Of a stretch of 64,000 bases of DNA, positions 35,933 to 45,676 are shown in pieces (the first letter of the stretch is position 1; the number at the start of each line of letters is the position of its first letter). Under the pieces are notes generated by a model. It searched no databases and was not told the DNA's origin. It saw only the letters and a program-made list of their open reading frames with translations. This DNA comes from Janthinobacterium fluminis (GTDB lineage: Bacteria; Pseudomonadota; Gammaproteobacteria; Burkholderiales; Burkholderiaceae_D): assembly GCF_028595325.1 (NCBI RefSeq), contig NZ_JAQQXR010000002.1, positions 62,001 through 126,000 on the forward strand, written 5' to 3'. A program made the position numbers and the translations under genes.

Positions 35933-37292
35933 CGAATTCCTCGAACTTGCCGGAAGCCGGCATGGGAATCCGGTCGGCGAACAGGTGGAAACCGAGCTGG
36001 AAAGGGTGGCCCAGCGCCTGCCGGATGATGTCGCCGAGCTGCTTTTGCTGCGCCTCGCTCGGCGCCGTTGCGCACACCAGGTTGACGTCGATGTGTTCGG
36101 CCGAGCGCTGCACCAACTGGTACTGGATGACCGGCGCGACGTCGCGGAAGCGGTGGAAGCCGACCAGCGGCCAGTGCCGTCTGCCGCCGATGCTGACCAT
36201 ATTGCGTTCACGTCCGACGATGTGGCGCAGCGTCGGCAGGCCGCGGCCGCAGGGGCAGGCGGGGCCGGCGCAGGCGTAGTCGCCGATGTCGTAGCGCACC
36301 AGCGGCGTGGCGAAATTGTGCAGGTCCGTCAGCACCAGGCGGCCGACTTCGCCGTCCGCGCACGGGCTGCCGTCCTCGCGCAGGATTTCCGTGATATAGC
36401 CCTCGGCCATCAAGTGGTATAGCTCGCTGTCCGGGCACTGCAGCGCGATCACGCCCAGTTCCTGGCTGCTGTAGCAATCGGCGATGCCGACGCCGAGCAC
36501 GGCGCGGGTGCGCGCGCGCAGGGCCGGCGCCAGCGTCTCGCCGATGGTGCGGATCTGGCGCAGGCGCGGCAGCGCGCCGCCGCGCCGCTCGATTTCGTCG
36601 AGCAGCGCGGCCAGGTTGGTCGGATAGGTCAGCAGGTAGCCGGGATTGATGCCGAGCAGCCAGTCCAGTTGCTCGGTGACGGCGCGGTTGATCGGCAGCG
36701 CGTAAGCCGGCCCGGTGGCGAAGAAGGTGGCGACCGGCGCGCCCCAGTCCGGCTGCGCCACGGCCGCGTTGCCGGGCAGGTTGGCGCGGGTGACGGCCAG
36801 CGGCGCGCTGAAGTCGCGCCGCTGCCACAGGTGTTCGCGCAGCGTGAACGCCAGCCAGAACATCTGGTTGACGGCGCTGCGGGTCAGCGACACCGGCGTG
36901 CCGCTGGAGCCGGAGGTGCTGACCTGGCCGGTCGGCCCGTGGCCGGACGGCAGCGCCGTCGCGGCGACGCGCGCGCCGTCCGCCTGCAAGGCGCGCCGGG
37001 ACAGCGGCGCCAGCGCCGCCAGCCCGCCCGGCTCGCACAGCGCGGCGACGCCGCAGCCGGCCTGCCGCAGCCTGTCGCCGAAATGGGGGCTGTGCTGTGC
37101 GGCGTGCGTCAGCAGGGCGCGCAACTGGCGCCGCTGGCGCGCGGCCAGCTCGGACGGCGCCAGCCACTGGGTCTGTTCAAGCTGCTGCGCCAGGGCCAGC
37201 ACCGAGGCGGGAAAACCGGCCGACAGGGGCGGCCAGTCGATGCCGGGGACGGCGCTGCACATGGCGAGAAAGGCACTGTCGGCGACGCTCAT
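35916..37292 (-). CDS. phenylacetate-CoA-ligase-like adenylate-forming enzyme
   Basis: 458 residues of the PaaK/CapK/coenzyme F390 synthetase branch. Motifs: the P-loop VSTSGSSGTPVSLTR near residue 142, TIGETLAPALR near 250, DCYSSQELGVIALQC (the A5-like motif), GRLVLTDLHNFATPLVRYDIGD near 345, and a Cys pair in CAGPACPCGRG that may bind zinc as in F390-type members. The reaction is probably acyl adenylation and transfer, with substrate unknown. The start ATG 37292 overlaps the methyltransferase stop (ATGA), so the two form a unit. Confidence 0.85.
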   Translation of the reverse strand: MSVADSAFLAMCSAVPGIDWPPLSAGFPASVLALAQQLEQTQWLAPSELAARQRRQLRALLTHAAQHSPHFGDRLRQAGCGVAALCEPGGLAALAPLSRRALQADGARVAATALPSGHGPTGQVSTSGSSGTPVSLTRSAVNQMFWLAFTLREHLWQRRDFSAPLAVTRANLPGNAAVAQPDWGAPVATFFATGPAYALPINRAVTEQLDWLLGINPGYLLTYPTNLAALLDEIERRGGALPRLRQIRTIGETLAPALRARTRAVLGVGIADCYSSQELGVIALQCPDSELYHLMAEGYITEILREDGSPCADGEVGRLVLTDLHNFATPLVRYDIGDYACAGPACPCGRGLPTLRHIVGRERNMVSIGGRRHWPLVGFHRFRDVAPVIQYQLVQRSAEHIDVNLVCATAPSEAQQKQLGDIIRQALGHPFQLGFHLFADRIPMPASGKFEEFVNLTV

Positions 37293-38092
37293 TTGTGCAG
37301 GCTCCAGGCAAGGATGGGGCAGCGCTCGGCCAGCTCGTAACTGCCGTGGAAGACGCCGAGTTCCGCGTAACCGGCGGGGACGGCCTGGCGCACCTGGCGC
37401 AGCGTGGGAAAGCTGTAGACGGCCGGCGAATCGCGGTAGACATCGACGGTGTCGATGTCGGCGCGCGCCCAGCCGGCGCGGCTGGCCAGCAGGGCGCGGT
37501 CCGGCAGCAGCGCGTCGAAGGCGGCGTGGATCGCCGCCACGGCAATGTCCGGCTGTCCGGCGCGCGCCACCAGCGCCATCGCCAGCCGCCATTTGAAGGC
37601 GTGGAAGCTGCCGATGTCGCCGCGCAGGGCGGCGTCGGCCGCCGCCTGCGGCGTTTCATTGTCGTGCGCCGCCGTGAAGACGCGCAGCGCCAGCCGGCCC
37701 TGGTCGCGCAGGCAAACGCGCAATTGCTCGAACAGGCGGCCATAGCCGTCCGGGTGGCGCAGCATGTTCAGGCTGCCGTCGCCGGCGGCGAAGGCGAAGC
37801 TGTCCGCGCCGAAGGGCAAGGCCAGCCAGTCGCCTTGCCGGACCGACTGGCCGGGACCGCGCGGCCGCCATTGCCGGGCGATCATGGTGGCGTCGCGTTC
37901 GACGGCCACCATGTTGTCGCTGAGGGCGGACAGTTCGGCGGTCACGCCCAGCAGCAGGCCCAGCCCCGGCTGCGGGCCGAGGATGCGGCGCATGATGCCG
38001 ACATCCTCGGCGCCGGGGCGCAGCGGGCCGCCGATGCGCGACCACTGCCGCGCGTGGGCTTGCCAGTGGTCGGCGCCGCCCGCTGCCGCCAT
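37289..38092 (-). CDS. putative class I SAM-dependent methyltransferase
   Basis: 267 residues. The pattern fits a Rossmann methyltransferase, with a GLLLGVTAELSALS segment in the motif I place, an acidic residue after strand 2 (NMVAVERDATMI), then RQGDWLALPFGADSFAFAAGDGSLNML, a motif IV/post-motif region typical of small-molecule methyltransferases. The classic GxGxG is not intact, so activity is uncertain. It is translated with the downstream ligase-like protein and starts 4 bp from the autotransporter stop. This could be a two-gene tailoring module. Confidence 0.7.
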   Translation of the reverse strand: MAAAGGADHWQAHARQWSRIGGPLRPGAEDVGIMRRILGPQPGLGLLLGVTAELSALSDNMVAVERDATMIARQWRPRGPGQSVRQGDWLALPFGADSFAFAAGDGSLNMLRHPDGYGRLFEQLRVCLRDQGRLALRVFTAAHDNETPQAAADAALRGDIGSFHAFKWRLAMALVARAGQPDIAVAAIHAAFDALLPDRALLASRAGWARADIDTVDVYRDSPAVYSFPTLRQVRQAVPAGYAELGVFHGSYELAERCPILAWSLHK

Positions 38093-38096
38093 CCGC

Positions 38097-41000
38097 TTAG
38101 AATTCCTTGCGCAGTTTCAGCGACAGGCTTTGGTTCAGGAAGGAGCGGTGGGCCTCGGCGTCGTAGCGGGCCGTCACTTCCATGCCCTTGCCGCGCAATA
38201 GGGTCAGGCCGGCGCCGGCCCGGACGAAGACCTTCGTCGCCTCCAAGCCGCGGGTTTCGAATGCCGGGCCGCCGCCGACAAAGCTTGCCACCACGGCCGT
38301 TTGCTTGGCCAGGAAGTCGTAGCCGACGCCGAAGTTGGCCGACAGCGTCAGTTCCTGCGACGGCGAATGGTTCAGGCGCGCGTCCGCGTACAGGATCAGC
38401 TGTTTCGCCGTTTGCGCGTCCACACTCAGGTTCAAGGCGCCGGCGCCCGTCTCCGTGTAGGCATTGTTCCTGACCGTCGTGTAGTCGACACGCAGCGAGG
38501 GCGTGACATTGCTTTGCTCGTTGAGCGTGATGACCCGGCCGATGCCGGAGCCGATATGCAGGCTCAGGCCCCGGTAAGCGCTGTGGGCGAGGCGCTCCAG
38601 GCCGCCGAAGCGGATGACGCGGCTACCCGTGGTCTTGTTGGCGCCGACGTCGATTTGCCAGCTGATGTCGGTGCCGGGGTCGAGGTTGTGGCTGCCGTAG
38701 GCCATCAGTTGCAGCATGTCGATGTCGGCCGACTGCGGCGTCACGCCGTCGCCGTCCAGATTGGTTCTGGCATAGGTGAAGGCGGCGCCGACGCGGTCCT
38801 TCGCCGTGGCGGCGCCGTCCGCGCCGACGATGATGCCGCCGCTGTCGGCCTTGTAGCCGGCCACGCCGCCGCGCGCGCTTTGCCGGGCCCAGGCGCCGAA
38901 GGGCTTGACCCAGGCATTGCGCTCGGTGACGCTGTCGTCGCCGGCGGACAGGCCGCGGTTCGACTCGATGCGGGCTTGCACCACGCGGTCAGTCAGATTC
39001 ATCGTGCTGGCCACGGACGCGGCGGTGCCGCCGGTCGCCAGCGGCAGGGTCTGGCTGACGGCGTCGGACACTTCCTTCGCGGTCGCCAGCTTGCCCAGGG
39101 CCGTGATGACCTGGCCCATGTCGCCGCTGGTGCCGCCGGCGATCAGACGGTCGAACACTTGCGCGGCGCCGGTGCCGGGGGCGTTGCCGCTGGAGGCCAC
39201 GGCGCTCGTGGCGCTATTGCCCGGTACGGGCGTTGGCGTCGGCGTTGGCGTTGGTGTTGGAGTGGGCGTCGGCGTCGGCGTCGGCGTCGGCGTTGGCGTT
39301 GGCGTTGGAGTAGGCGTAGGCGTTGGCGTTGGAGTGGGCGTCGGCGTAGGTGTCGGGGTGGGCGTCGGCGTAGGTGTTGGAGTGGGCGTCGGCGTCGGGG
39401 TGGGTGTCGGCGTGACTGCCGCAACGATGACCAGGTCGAGAGCCTTGCCGTTTTGCACGCCGGTCAAATCGAACAGGAAACTGTTGTCGGTGACGGGTAT
39501 CGTGCTGGCGGTGGTCAGCGTGCCGCCGGCCTGGATGACGCCGGGAATCACGGTGCCGTTGGCCAGGACCGGCGCGTCGCTGACGTCGACGTCGATCTTG
39601 CTGCTGGCCGACAGGTTGGCGTTGCCAGTCACCAGCAGCTTGCCGTAGTTGGTGGCGGAGGACAGGCCGACGCGGAATACGCCGCTGGCGGCCTGGACAT
39701 AGTCGCCCGTCAGGTTGACGGTGTGGCCGGCGGCGATCGACAGGATGCCGGCGTTGCTCATGGTCGTCGCGCCGATGGCCAGGCCGTTGCGCGAGTGCAG
39801 GGTGCCGCCCTCGCGGATGTTGAACTGGCTCAGGCCGGAGAAATTGGCGGCGGGCGCCAGGGCGGCCGGATGGGCGGCGTCGGTGCCGATATTGACGACG
39901 CTGCCGGCGCCGCCCGTGACGTTGCCGGCGATGCTGGCGCTGCTGCCGAGTATCGTCAGGGAATTGATGCCCAGGGCGACCGCGCCGTTCAGTGCGCCGC
40001 TATTGTTCACCATGAAGGCGCTGCCGGTGTTGGCCAGGTTCAGCGCCGTCGTGCCGCCTATCGCGCCGCTGTTGGCGATGCCGCCGTCGATGACGCTGCT
40101 GCCCGACACGGCGATGCCGCTGGCGCCGCCGTTGATGGTGCCGGCATTGCTGATGCCGCCGTGCAGCGTCGAATCGGCCACCGAAATGCCGGCGTCCGTG
40201 CTGGTGATGGTGGCGCCGGCCTGGTTGGCGATGCCGGCGGCGAGGACGTTGGCGCCGTTGCTGAGCAAGATGCCGCGCAGGCCGGACAGGGTGCCGGCAT
40301 TGGCGATGCCGTTCGCCACTGTACTGTTGTTGATCTTGATCGCGCTGCCGCCGCTGGCCGTGATGGTGCCGCCGACGGCGTTGCTGACGGCCGCCGCGCT
40401 GGCGTTGTTCAACAAGGCGATGCCGTTGCCGCCGCCGCTGGTGATGATGGCGCTGTTGCTGATGTTGCCGGTCATGGTGGCGTTGTCGAGCCAGATGACA
40501 TCCTCGGCGGCCGTGGCGGTGCCGGTGTTGCTGATGTTGCCGGTCAGCGCGGTGCTGCTTTCCAGCACGATGGCGCCCTCGGCGCCGTCGATCAAGCCGC
40601 GGTTGACGATGTCGCCGGTGATGCTGGAGCTGCCCAGCTTGATGCCGGTTTCGGCGTGGATGGCCCCGGTCGTGTCGTTGAGGATGCCGCCGGCGCTGAT
40701 CGTCGCGCTGTTGCCTTGAATGCCATGCTGGCCTTGCAGCGTGCCGGCGTTGCCGATGCCGTTGCCGATGATGGAATAGGAGACGGCGATCGCGTCATAG
40801 TCGGTGGCGATGTTGCCGCCCGCCGCGTTGGCGATCGCATTGACGGTGGAATTGCTTTGCACCTCTATGCCATTGTTGGCGCCGACGATGGTGCCGCTGT
40901 TGCTGATCGTGCCCGTCACCGTGCTGGCGTCGATGACCAGCGGGGTAAAGCCGCTGCTGACGTCGAGCGCGCCGCCGTTGACGATGTCGCCGTTGACGGT

Positions 41001-41654
41001 CGAGCTGCCGCTCACCTTGATGCCTGTGCCATTTTGTCCCGCGGCCCTGCCGACATGTCCGTGGTTGACGATGCCGCCGCCGATTTGCGCGCCGTTGCTG
41101 ATGTCGATGGCCGCTGCGTTGCCGGCCGAGGTGATCTCGCCGCCGGCGGCGTTGCTGATGCCGCCCAGCAGGGAACCTCCGTTGATCAGGATCGCCGCGC
41201 CATTTGCGGCGCTAATATGTCCTAGCGGGCCGTTGCTGATGGCGCCGCCGACATTGGCGCCGAACAGGCGGATCGCGGCGCCGCTGCCGGTCGAGGCGAT
41301 GGTGCCGGTATTGCCGATGCCGCCGATCAGCGCTCCCTCGACGTTGATGCCCACCGCCACCGGATCGATGGTGCCGGCATTGGTGATGGCATTGGCCGTC
41401 ACGCCGCTGTTGACGACGACGCCGCTGTTGGGCGTATTGATTACCGCAACGGTGATGCTGCCGCTTGCCGTCACATTGAGGCTGTCGCCCGAGCCCAGCG
41501 TGCAGGTTTGCATCACGGCCAAATTGTCCACGGTGATGATGCCGCCGCTGGCGGCCGGGCAGACGCCGTTCGCCGCCGCGTTGGACATCAGCAGACAGGC
41601 CCCCGCGACCAGTGCCGCCATCCGTTTTTGCTGGAAATTAAAATGGTTCGCCAT
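38097..41654 (-). CDS. autotransporter (type Va) with beta-helix passenger and Thr-Pro linker
   Basis: 1185 residues from ATG 41654 (GGGAGC upstream; the frame extends further but without signal character). Signal peptide [20 protein letters not shown]. The passenger (about 40-745) is built of many short repeats such as [16 protein letters not shown] and GNISNTGT, predicting a beta-helix. Residues about 747-808 are about 31 Thr-Pro units. The C-terminal barrel (about 910-1185) starts [14 protein letters not shown] and ends SLKLRKEF with terminal Phe, as required for Bam recognition. No catalytic motif, so an adhesin or surface-structure role is likely. One Cys pair (NGVCPAA, MQTCTLG) lies near the mature N-terminus. 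Confidence 0.9.
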   Translation of the reverse strand: MANHFNFQQKRMAALVAGACLLMSNAAANGVCPAASGGIITVDNLAVMQTCTLGSGDSLNVTASGSITVAVINTPNSGVVVNSGVTANAITNAGTIDPVAVGINVEGALIGGIGNTGTIASTGSGAAIRLFGANVGGAISNGPLGHISAANGAAILINGGSLLGGISNAAGGEITSAGNAAAIDISNGAQIGGGIVNHGHVGRAAGQNGTGIKVSGSSTVNGDIVNGGALDVSSGFTPLVIDASTVTGTISNSGTIVGANNGIEVQSNSTVNAIANAAGGNIATDYDAIAVSYSIIGNGIGNAGTLQGQHGIQGNSATISAGGILNDTTGAIHAETGIKLGSSSITGDIVNRGLIDGAEGAIVLESSTALTGNISNTGTATAAEDVIWLDNATMTGNISNSAIITSGGGNGIALLNNASAAAVSNAVGGTITASGGSAIKINNSTVANGIANAGTLSGLRGILLSNGANVLAAGIANQAGATITSTDAGISVADSTLHGGISNAGTINGGASGIAVSGSSVIDGGIANSGAIGGTTALNLANTGSAFMVNNSGALNGAVALGINSLTILGSSASIAGNVTGGAGSVVNIGTDAAHPAALAPAANFSGLSQFNIREGGTLHSRNGLAIGATTMSNAGILSIAAGHTVNLTGDYVQAASGVFRVGLSSATNYGKLLVTGNANLSASSKIDVDVSDAPVLANGTVIPGVIQAGGTLTTASTIPVTDNSFLFDLTGVQNGKALDLVIVAAVTPTPTPTPTPTPTPTPTPTPTPTPTPTPTPTPTPTPTPTPTPTPTPTPTPTPTPTPTPTPTPVPGNSATSAVASSGNAPGTGAAQVFDRLIAGGTSGDMGQVITALGKLATAKEVSDAVSQTLPLATGGTAASVASTMNLTDRVVQARIESNRGLSAGDDSVTERNAWVKPFGAWARQSARGGVAGYKADSGGIIVGADGAATAKDRVGAAFTYARTNLDGDGVTPQSADIDMLQLMAYGSHNLDPGTDISWQIDVGANKTTGSRVIRFGGLERLAHSAYRGLSLHIGSGIGRVITLNEQSNVTPSLRVDYTTVRNNAYTETGAGALNLSVDAQTAKQLILYADARLNHSPSQELTLSANFGVGYDFLAKQTAVVASFVGGGPAFETRGLEATKVFVRAGAGLTLLRGKGMEVTARYDAEAHRSFLNQSLSLKLRKEF
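39229..39414. repeat. 31-unit hexanucleotide tandem repeat inside the autotransporter gene
   Basis: The + strand reads GGCGTN/GGNGTN units 31 times without interruption; on the coding strand this gives alternating Thr-Pro. Units vary at the third codon position, so selection on the protein has kept the pattern. Loss or gain of units would change linker length without shifting the frame. Confidence 0.92.
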
Positions 41655-42186
41655 CAGATGGGCTCCCAAAATAGTAATTCGTATCAAGGGAGTCGGCCGC
41701 CCGCTCGTCAACACGGTATGCACTTCCCGCACAGGCTGGATGCGGGCGCGGACGCGGTGCCGGCGGGTCATCCAGATTCATTTCCGCCATTTAATATATC
41801 GGATGAATAGCAAGAGGTAAATGCTGTTTTGATTGAAACTAAATAGAATGGAACCGGCAAACAACAGTTATAGCGTAATAATTTTCAATTGTCTTATTGA
41901 AAACATTTGGCAAGAATATACTGCCTGTGCGAGGCTGTCAATGATGTCTTTAAATTATCGCGATGCGCTGCCGCCGCTGCCGCGCCGCTATGGCGCGGCG
42001 TGTTCGGAACCGCACAATTGCGCTGTCCGATTGCGGACTGTTTGCGCCGCAAGGAGGCGCCGTGCGGCGCATTTTAGCGTGGCATAAAAATTGCTGTTTT
42101 TCTCATGTTGCGTTGATGAATATACCGATGTCGGCGCAGATTGCTCCGCCAACTGGCATTGCCCTTTACTCCACCAAAGGACCAGC
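41655..42186. other. Intergenic region between the autotransporter and the permease leader
   Basis: 532 bp, clearly more AT-rich than the surrounding genes, holding the divergent promoters. Visible structure: a hairpin GCCGCGCC (41979-41986) / GGCGCGGC (41992-41999), and a second GCGCCG / CGGCGC at 42057-42070 followed by ATTTTAG, resembling a weak terminator. No convincing gene is seen. Confidence 0.6.
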
Positions 42187-42279
42187 ATGTTTCAGCTTCA
42201 GAAGGATTGCAAAATTTTCCGGAGCGGCGATGGCCGCATCCGCCGCGCCGCAGACTGGCTGCTCAGGGAGCCGTCATGA
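42187..42279 (+). CDS. possible 30-residue leader peptide coupled to the permease gene
   Basis: ATG 42187 has AAAGGA 6-11 bp upstream; the frame runs 30 codons (starting MFQLQKDCKIF, ending WLLREPS) and its TGA overlaps the permease ATG as ATGA. Good ribosome site and coupled end argue for translation, but length and composition give no homology. It could instead be chance. If real it would couple permease translation to its own. Confidence 0.4.
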   Translation: MFQLQKDCKIFRSGDGRIRRAADWLLREPS

Positions 42280-44726
42280 CCTTGCGTAATTTCCGCGTCG
42301 GCTGGCGCACGCTTGTGCAAGAGCCGGCATATTCGCTGGTCGTGGTCGTGGGGCTGGGCGTCGGGCTGGCGGCGGCGCTGTTGTTGCTGGGCTTCGTGCG
42401 TTATTCGCTGCAATACAATGCGCATGTGCCCGGCGTCGACAGCGTCTACGTGGTGAAGCAGCGCTTCAACGTCGACCCCTCGGCGCCGTCGTTCGACCAG
42501 GTGCCGCTGCTGTTGCGGGCCGCGGCAGCCACGGCGCCCGGCGTGGCCAGCGTCACGGGCTACATTCCCACCCGCCCCGAGGGCAACGGCCTGACGGTGA
42601 AGATCGACGGACAACTGCGCAGTCTGCCCGGCCTGACGGTGCTGCCGGGATTCACGGAAATGCTCGGATTGACGGCGCTGCGGGGCAACTTGAAGCTCGC
42701 GCTGGAACAGCCGGACAGCGTTGTCATCAGCGAAGAGGCGGCGCGGCGCCTCTTCGGCACGCCGGAAGCGCTGGGCAAAACCATGCAGGCGGAAGGCAAG
42801 TTGCTGCGCGTAGGCGCAGTCTTGAACACGCCGCAACAGAACACCACCATTCCATTCCAAGCGCTGGTTGGCGTGAACTCGGTCCTGGTGGACGAGGAAA
42901 TGCGCGACGAGCTGCTCAGCGGACGCCGGGGCTGGTGGGGCAAGCTGCTCGTCCGCGTGCGGCCCGGCGCCTCGCCGCCGGCGATCGGCGAAGCCCTGCA
43001 GCAGGTGGTGGACCGCACGCCGGGGATACAGAACCAGCCGCCCGAGATCAAGCAGCGGCTGGGCAAGCGCAAAGTCATGGAGCTGGAACTGGCGCCGCTG
43101 CGCGACGCCTACTTCGACACCAAGGTGGCGGGCAACCATATCGCGGCGCCCGGCGACCGGGCCAATCCGCTGGTTGTCGCCGCGCTGGCCGCCATCGCCG
43201 TGCTGATACTCGCGCTGGCCTCGATCAATTACGTGAACCTGGCGGCGGTCAGGATAGTGCGGCGCCAGCGCGAGGTCGCCATCCGCAAGGTACTGGGCGC
43301 GGGCGTGCCGCAGATCGTCCTGCAGTTGCTTGCCGAGTCGATGCTCGTTGCGCTGCTGGCGACCGGGCTGGGCCTGATGCTCGCCTGGCTGGCGCTGCCG
43401 ATTTTTTCCGAACTGGTGCACCGCAAGCTGGACAGCCTGCTGACGGCGTCGAATATTGCCATGGCCATGGCCATCGGCGCCATGCTGGGCGCGCTGGCGG
43501 CCGCCTATCCCGCCTGGATCGCCATCCGTGTGCATCCGGGGCAGGCGCTGGGCGGCGGCAAGCCGGAGACGGAGTCGCGGCAGGGCATGTACTTGCGGCG
43601 TGTGCTGACCGTGCTGCAACTGGCTACCGCGATGAGCTTTGCCAGCCTGACGCTGGGCATCGCATGGCAGACCCACTTCGCCATGCGGGTTTCAGCGGGG
43701 TTCGATGCCGCGAGCATGCTGATCGTGGACTTGCCGGAGCCGGTCAGGCACAGCGCGGTGGCGCGCAACTTCATCGCGGCCCTGTCGGCGCAGGCAGGCG
43801 GCGCCGGGGTGGCGATTTCCGAGGACGCCGTCGGGCGCCACCGGGTGGCGTGGATGCGCGACATGAAGCGCCCCAGCGGCGCCAGCGCTGCGATGGACAT
43901 GAAGTCGGTCAGCGCGAACTTTTTCGAGCAGTACGGGCTCCGCGCCGAATCGGGGCGACTGTTCGACCCGCGCATCGACAGGGAAGACGATCCCGTGCCA
44001 CTGGTGCTGAACGCCATCGCGGCGCGTGAACTGGGCTTCGCCACGTCCGAGGCGGCGCTGGGCGAGGAGGTGCTGTTCACGGGATTCGACGGCAAGGTGT
44101 TGCATAAGCGCGTGGTCGGCATCGTGCCGGAATTGCGCTTCGGCTCGCTGCGCGAGGCGCCGCACGCGGTGGCCTATGAGCTCTGGACCGCCGGCACGAC
44201 GCTCAGCGTGCGCGCAAGGGAACCGCTGGCGCAGCTGGAAGCGCGCATCCAGGCGCTGTGGCCCAGGTACTTCCCCGATTCGATCCTGTCTATGCACCGG
44301 GCCGCGGATATCCTCGCGGCCAACTATGCGGAGGACGCGCGCATGGCCAAGCTGCTGGCCATTGCCACGGGCATCGCGCTGGCCATCGCCGCCTTCGGCA
44401 CCTATGTGCTGTCGGCGTACACGGTGCAGCGGCGGGCGAAGGAAATCGTCTTGCGCATGCTGCACGGCGCCGGCCGCGCCGACATCGGCCTGCTCGTCGC
44501 CCGGGAGATTGGCGGGCTCACGCTGGTGTCGGCGGTGCTGGCCCTGCCGCTGGCCGGCGTGGTGGTGCAGCGCTATCTGTCGTTCTACGTCGAACGCGCG
44601 CCGATCGGCTACTGGCCCCTGCTGATCGCGCTTGCCGCAACGTCGGCGATCGCCTCGTGCGCCGTCGCGCGGCACGTGTGGGTGGCGATGCGGATGCGGC
44701 CGGCGGCGCCCCTGTATGGCGGGTGA
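42276..44726 (+). CDS. FtsX/MacB-type ABC transporter permease
   Basis: 816 residues, two fused FtsX-MacB units. The N-terminal helix (SLVVVVGLGVGLAAALLLLGFV) is followed by a MacB-like periplasmic domain, then three helices (VVAALAAIAVLILALASINYVNL; RRQREVAIRKVLGAG is the conserved loop), a second helix near VLTVLQLATAMSFASL, another periplasmic domain, and the last three helices with VQRRAKEIVLRMLHGAG. Such proteins act in mechanotransmission or lipopeptide/antibiotic efflux with a separate ATPase and adaptor. Neither partner is adjacent, so it is an orphan here or works with a distant ATPase. ATG 42276 has AGGGAG upstream. Confidence 0.87.
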   Translation: MTLRNFRVGWRTLVQEPAYSLVVVVGLGVGLAAALLLLGFVRYSLQYNAHVPGVDSVYVVKQRFNVDPSAPSFDQVPLLLRAAAATAPGVASVTGYIPTRPEGNGLTVKIDGQLRSLPGLTVLPGFTEMLGLTALRGNLKLALEQPDSVVISEEAARRLFGTPEALGKTMQAEGKLLRVGAVLNTPQQNTTIPFQALVGVNSVLVDEEMRDELLSGRRGWWGKLLVRVRPGASPPAIGEALQQVVDRTPGIQNQPPEIKQRLGKRKVMELELAPLRDAYFDTKVAGNHIAAPGDRANPLVVAALAAIAVLILALASINYVNLAAVRIVRRQREVAIRKVLGAGVPQIVLQLLAESMLVALLATGLGLMLAWLALPIFSELVHRKLDSLLTASNIAMAMAIGAMLGALAAAYPAWIAIRVHPGQALGGGKPETESRQGMYLRRVLTVLQLATAMSFASLTLGIAWQTHFAMRVSAGFDAASMLIVDLPEPVRHSAVARNFIAALSAQAGGAGVAISEDAVGRHRVAWMRDMKRPSGASAAMDMKSVSANFFEQYGLRAESGRLFDPRIDREDDPVPLVLNAIAARELGFATSEAALGEEVLFTGFDGKVLHKRVVGIVPELRFGSLREAPHAVAYELWTAGTTLSVRAREPLAQLEARIQALWPRYFPDSILSMHRAADILAANYAEDARMAKLLAIATGIALAIAAFGTYVLSAYTVQRRAKEIVLRMLHGAGRADIGLLVAREIGGLTLVSAVLALPLAGVVVQRYLSFYVERAPIGYWPLLIALAATSAIASCAVARHVWVAMRMRPAAPLYGG

Positions 44727-44858
44727 GGGGATGGTTGGCGGGGCCGGGACCGTCTGCTCCAGGGCGGTTCCGGTGCCTGTTCGGCGGTGTTCGCGCTGAC
44801 GCCCGAGCTGGCGCAGATTCGAGGGGGCTGGATCGAAAACCGGCCATCCGAGCGGGAA

Positions 44859-44905
44859 TGGTCGGGGTGAGAGGATTCGAACCTCCGGCCTCTGCGTCCC
44901 GAACG
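44859..44905 (-). repeat. Partial tRNA-Pro copy (putative att site, far end of island)
   Basis: 47 bp identical to 46895-46941, which is the 3' part of tRNA-Pro(CGG) including the CCA end, the T arm and the anticodon stem side. Identity stops at both ends. Same orientation as the intact gene. This is the classic signature of site-specific integration into a tRNA 3' end: the duplicated piece marks the distal junction. Confidence 0.88.
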
Positions 44906-45090
44906 TAAACTTTAAATTTTCTATGTCGTTGTTTTTAAAAGACTAAATTTCAGTTGGCGCCATGGTTCTGATTTTTGCCAAATTTTATTGCCAAATTCGT
45001 TTGGTGCTGCCACGTCGCAACCGCTGGCCGTGCGCTAATTCGTCCGCGCTGCGTCCGCTGGTGTGCGTGCGGTCGCCCGCCAAGCTTCCG

Positions 45091-45555
45091 CTATCTCTTC
45101 GTTTTTTTGCCATCGGGTTGCACGCCAGAGGCCCACAGTCCAAAGACCAAGCTATCGCTCTCATTCTTCGCATTCAGCCCCAAATCTTTCCGCATCGAGT
45201 GAATGAGCGCCGACATTAGCTCGTCGTGGCGCTCGCGGGTGCCGTTCGAATTGGTGACTTTTATCTCTTGCTGGAAGCCCTGTAAAGCAACAATGACGGC
45301 GTACGGCGCGACGAGGTTGAGCTTGTTGCAGGCCCGTGAAAAGGCGCGCTGTCCGTCCGGCGTGTCCTCTCCCAAAATCACGCCGCTCAGGCTGGTCATG
45401 AATTCCTTGTAATGCTCAAGCTTCTCCTTGCGTATCTCGGCCTCTCGCTCGCGCTTCTTGGTGGTCGCATAAGTGACGACTGCCGTTAGGGTCGCGACGA
45501 TCACGCCGACAAACGAAGCGATGACAGTGGCAACCGGGGCGGAAATTTCAAGCAT
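45091..45555 (-). CDS. membrane-anchored protein of unknown function in tRNA-Pro island
   Basis: 154 residues from ATG 45555 (an upstream ATG at 45591 would add 12 polar residues). One N-terminal membrane helix (VATVIASFVGVIVATLTAVV, about 8-27), then a charged, probably coiled helix (TTKKREREAEIRKEKLEHYKE, about 32-51 core), then a small cytoplasmic domain with FSRACNKLNLVAPYAVIVALQGF and RHDELMSALIHSMRKDLGL, ending FGLWASG plus a basic tail. It looks like a defined family but I cannot name a function. It lies 121 bp downstream of the HEPN-like gene on the same strand, both inside the 47-bp repeats. Confidence 0.72.
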   Translation of the reverse strand: MLEISAPVATVIASFVGVIVATLTAVVTYATTKKREREAEIRKEKLEHYKEFMTSLSGVILGEDTPDGQRAFSRACNKLNLVAPYAVIVALQGFQQEIKVTNSNGTRERHDELMSALIHSMRKDLGLNAKNESDSLVFGLWASGVQPDGKKTKR

Positions 45556-45676
45556 GGGTATGTCTCGCGTTTGGTTAACCGGGGCCTGCATTGTGGTCGA
45601 AAAAAAAGCGCCCTGCGCAACGGTGCAAGGCGTCTTGGTTAAATGCGGGCGCGCGCAGCGAGATTTGTGCAGGTTC

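Noticed and set aside
39229-39414. Regular tandem repeat considered as a CRISPR array
   Set aside because: Units are 6 bp, contiguous, coding and without spacers; no cas genes anywhere in the window.
38301-41225. Rightward open frame of 974 codons opposite the autotransporter gene
   Set aside because: Shadow frame caused by the repetitive passenger sequence; composition is Ala/Gly/Val/Arg/Asp only, no start context, no motif.
44859-44905. Second tRNA-Pro gene
   Set aside because: Only the 3' half is present; the D arm and acceptor 5' strand are missing, so it cannot fold into a tRNA.
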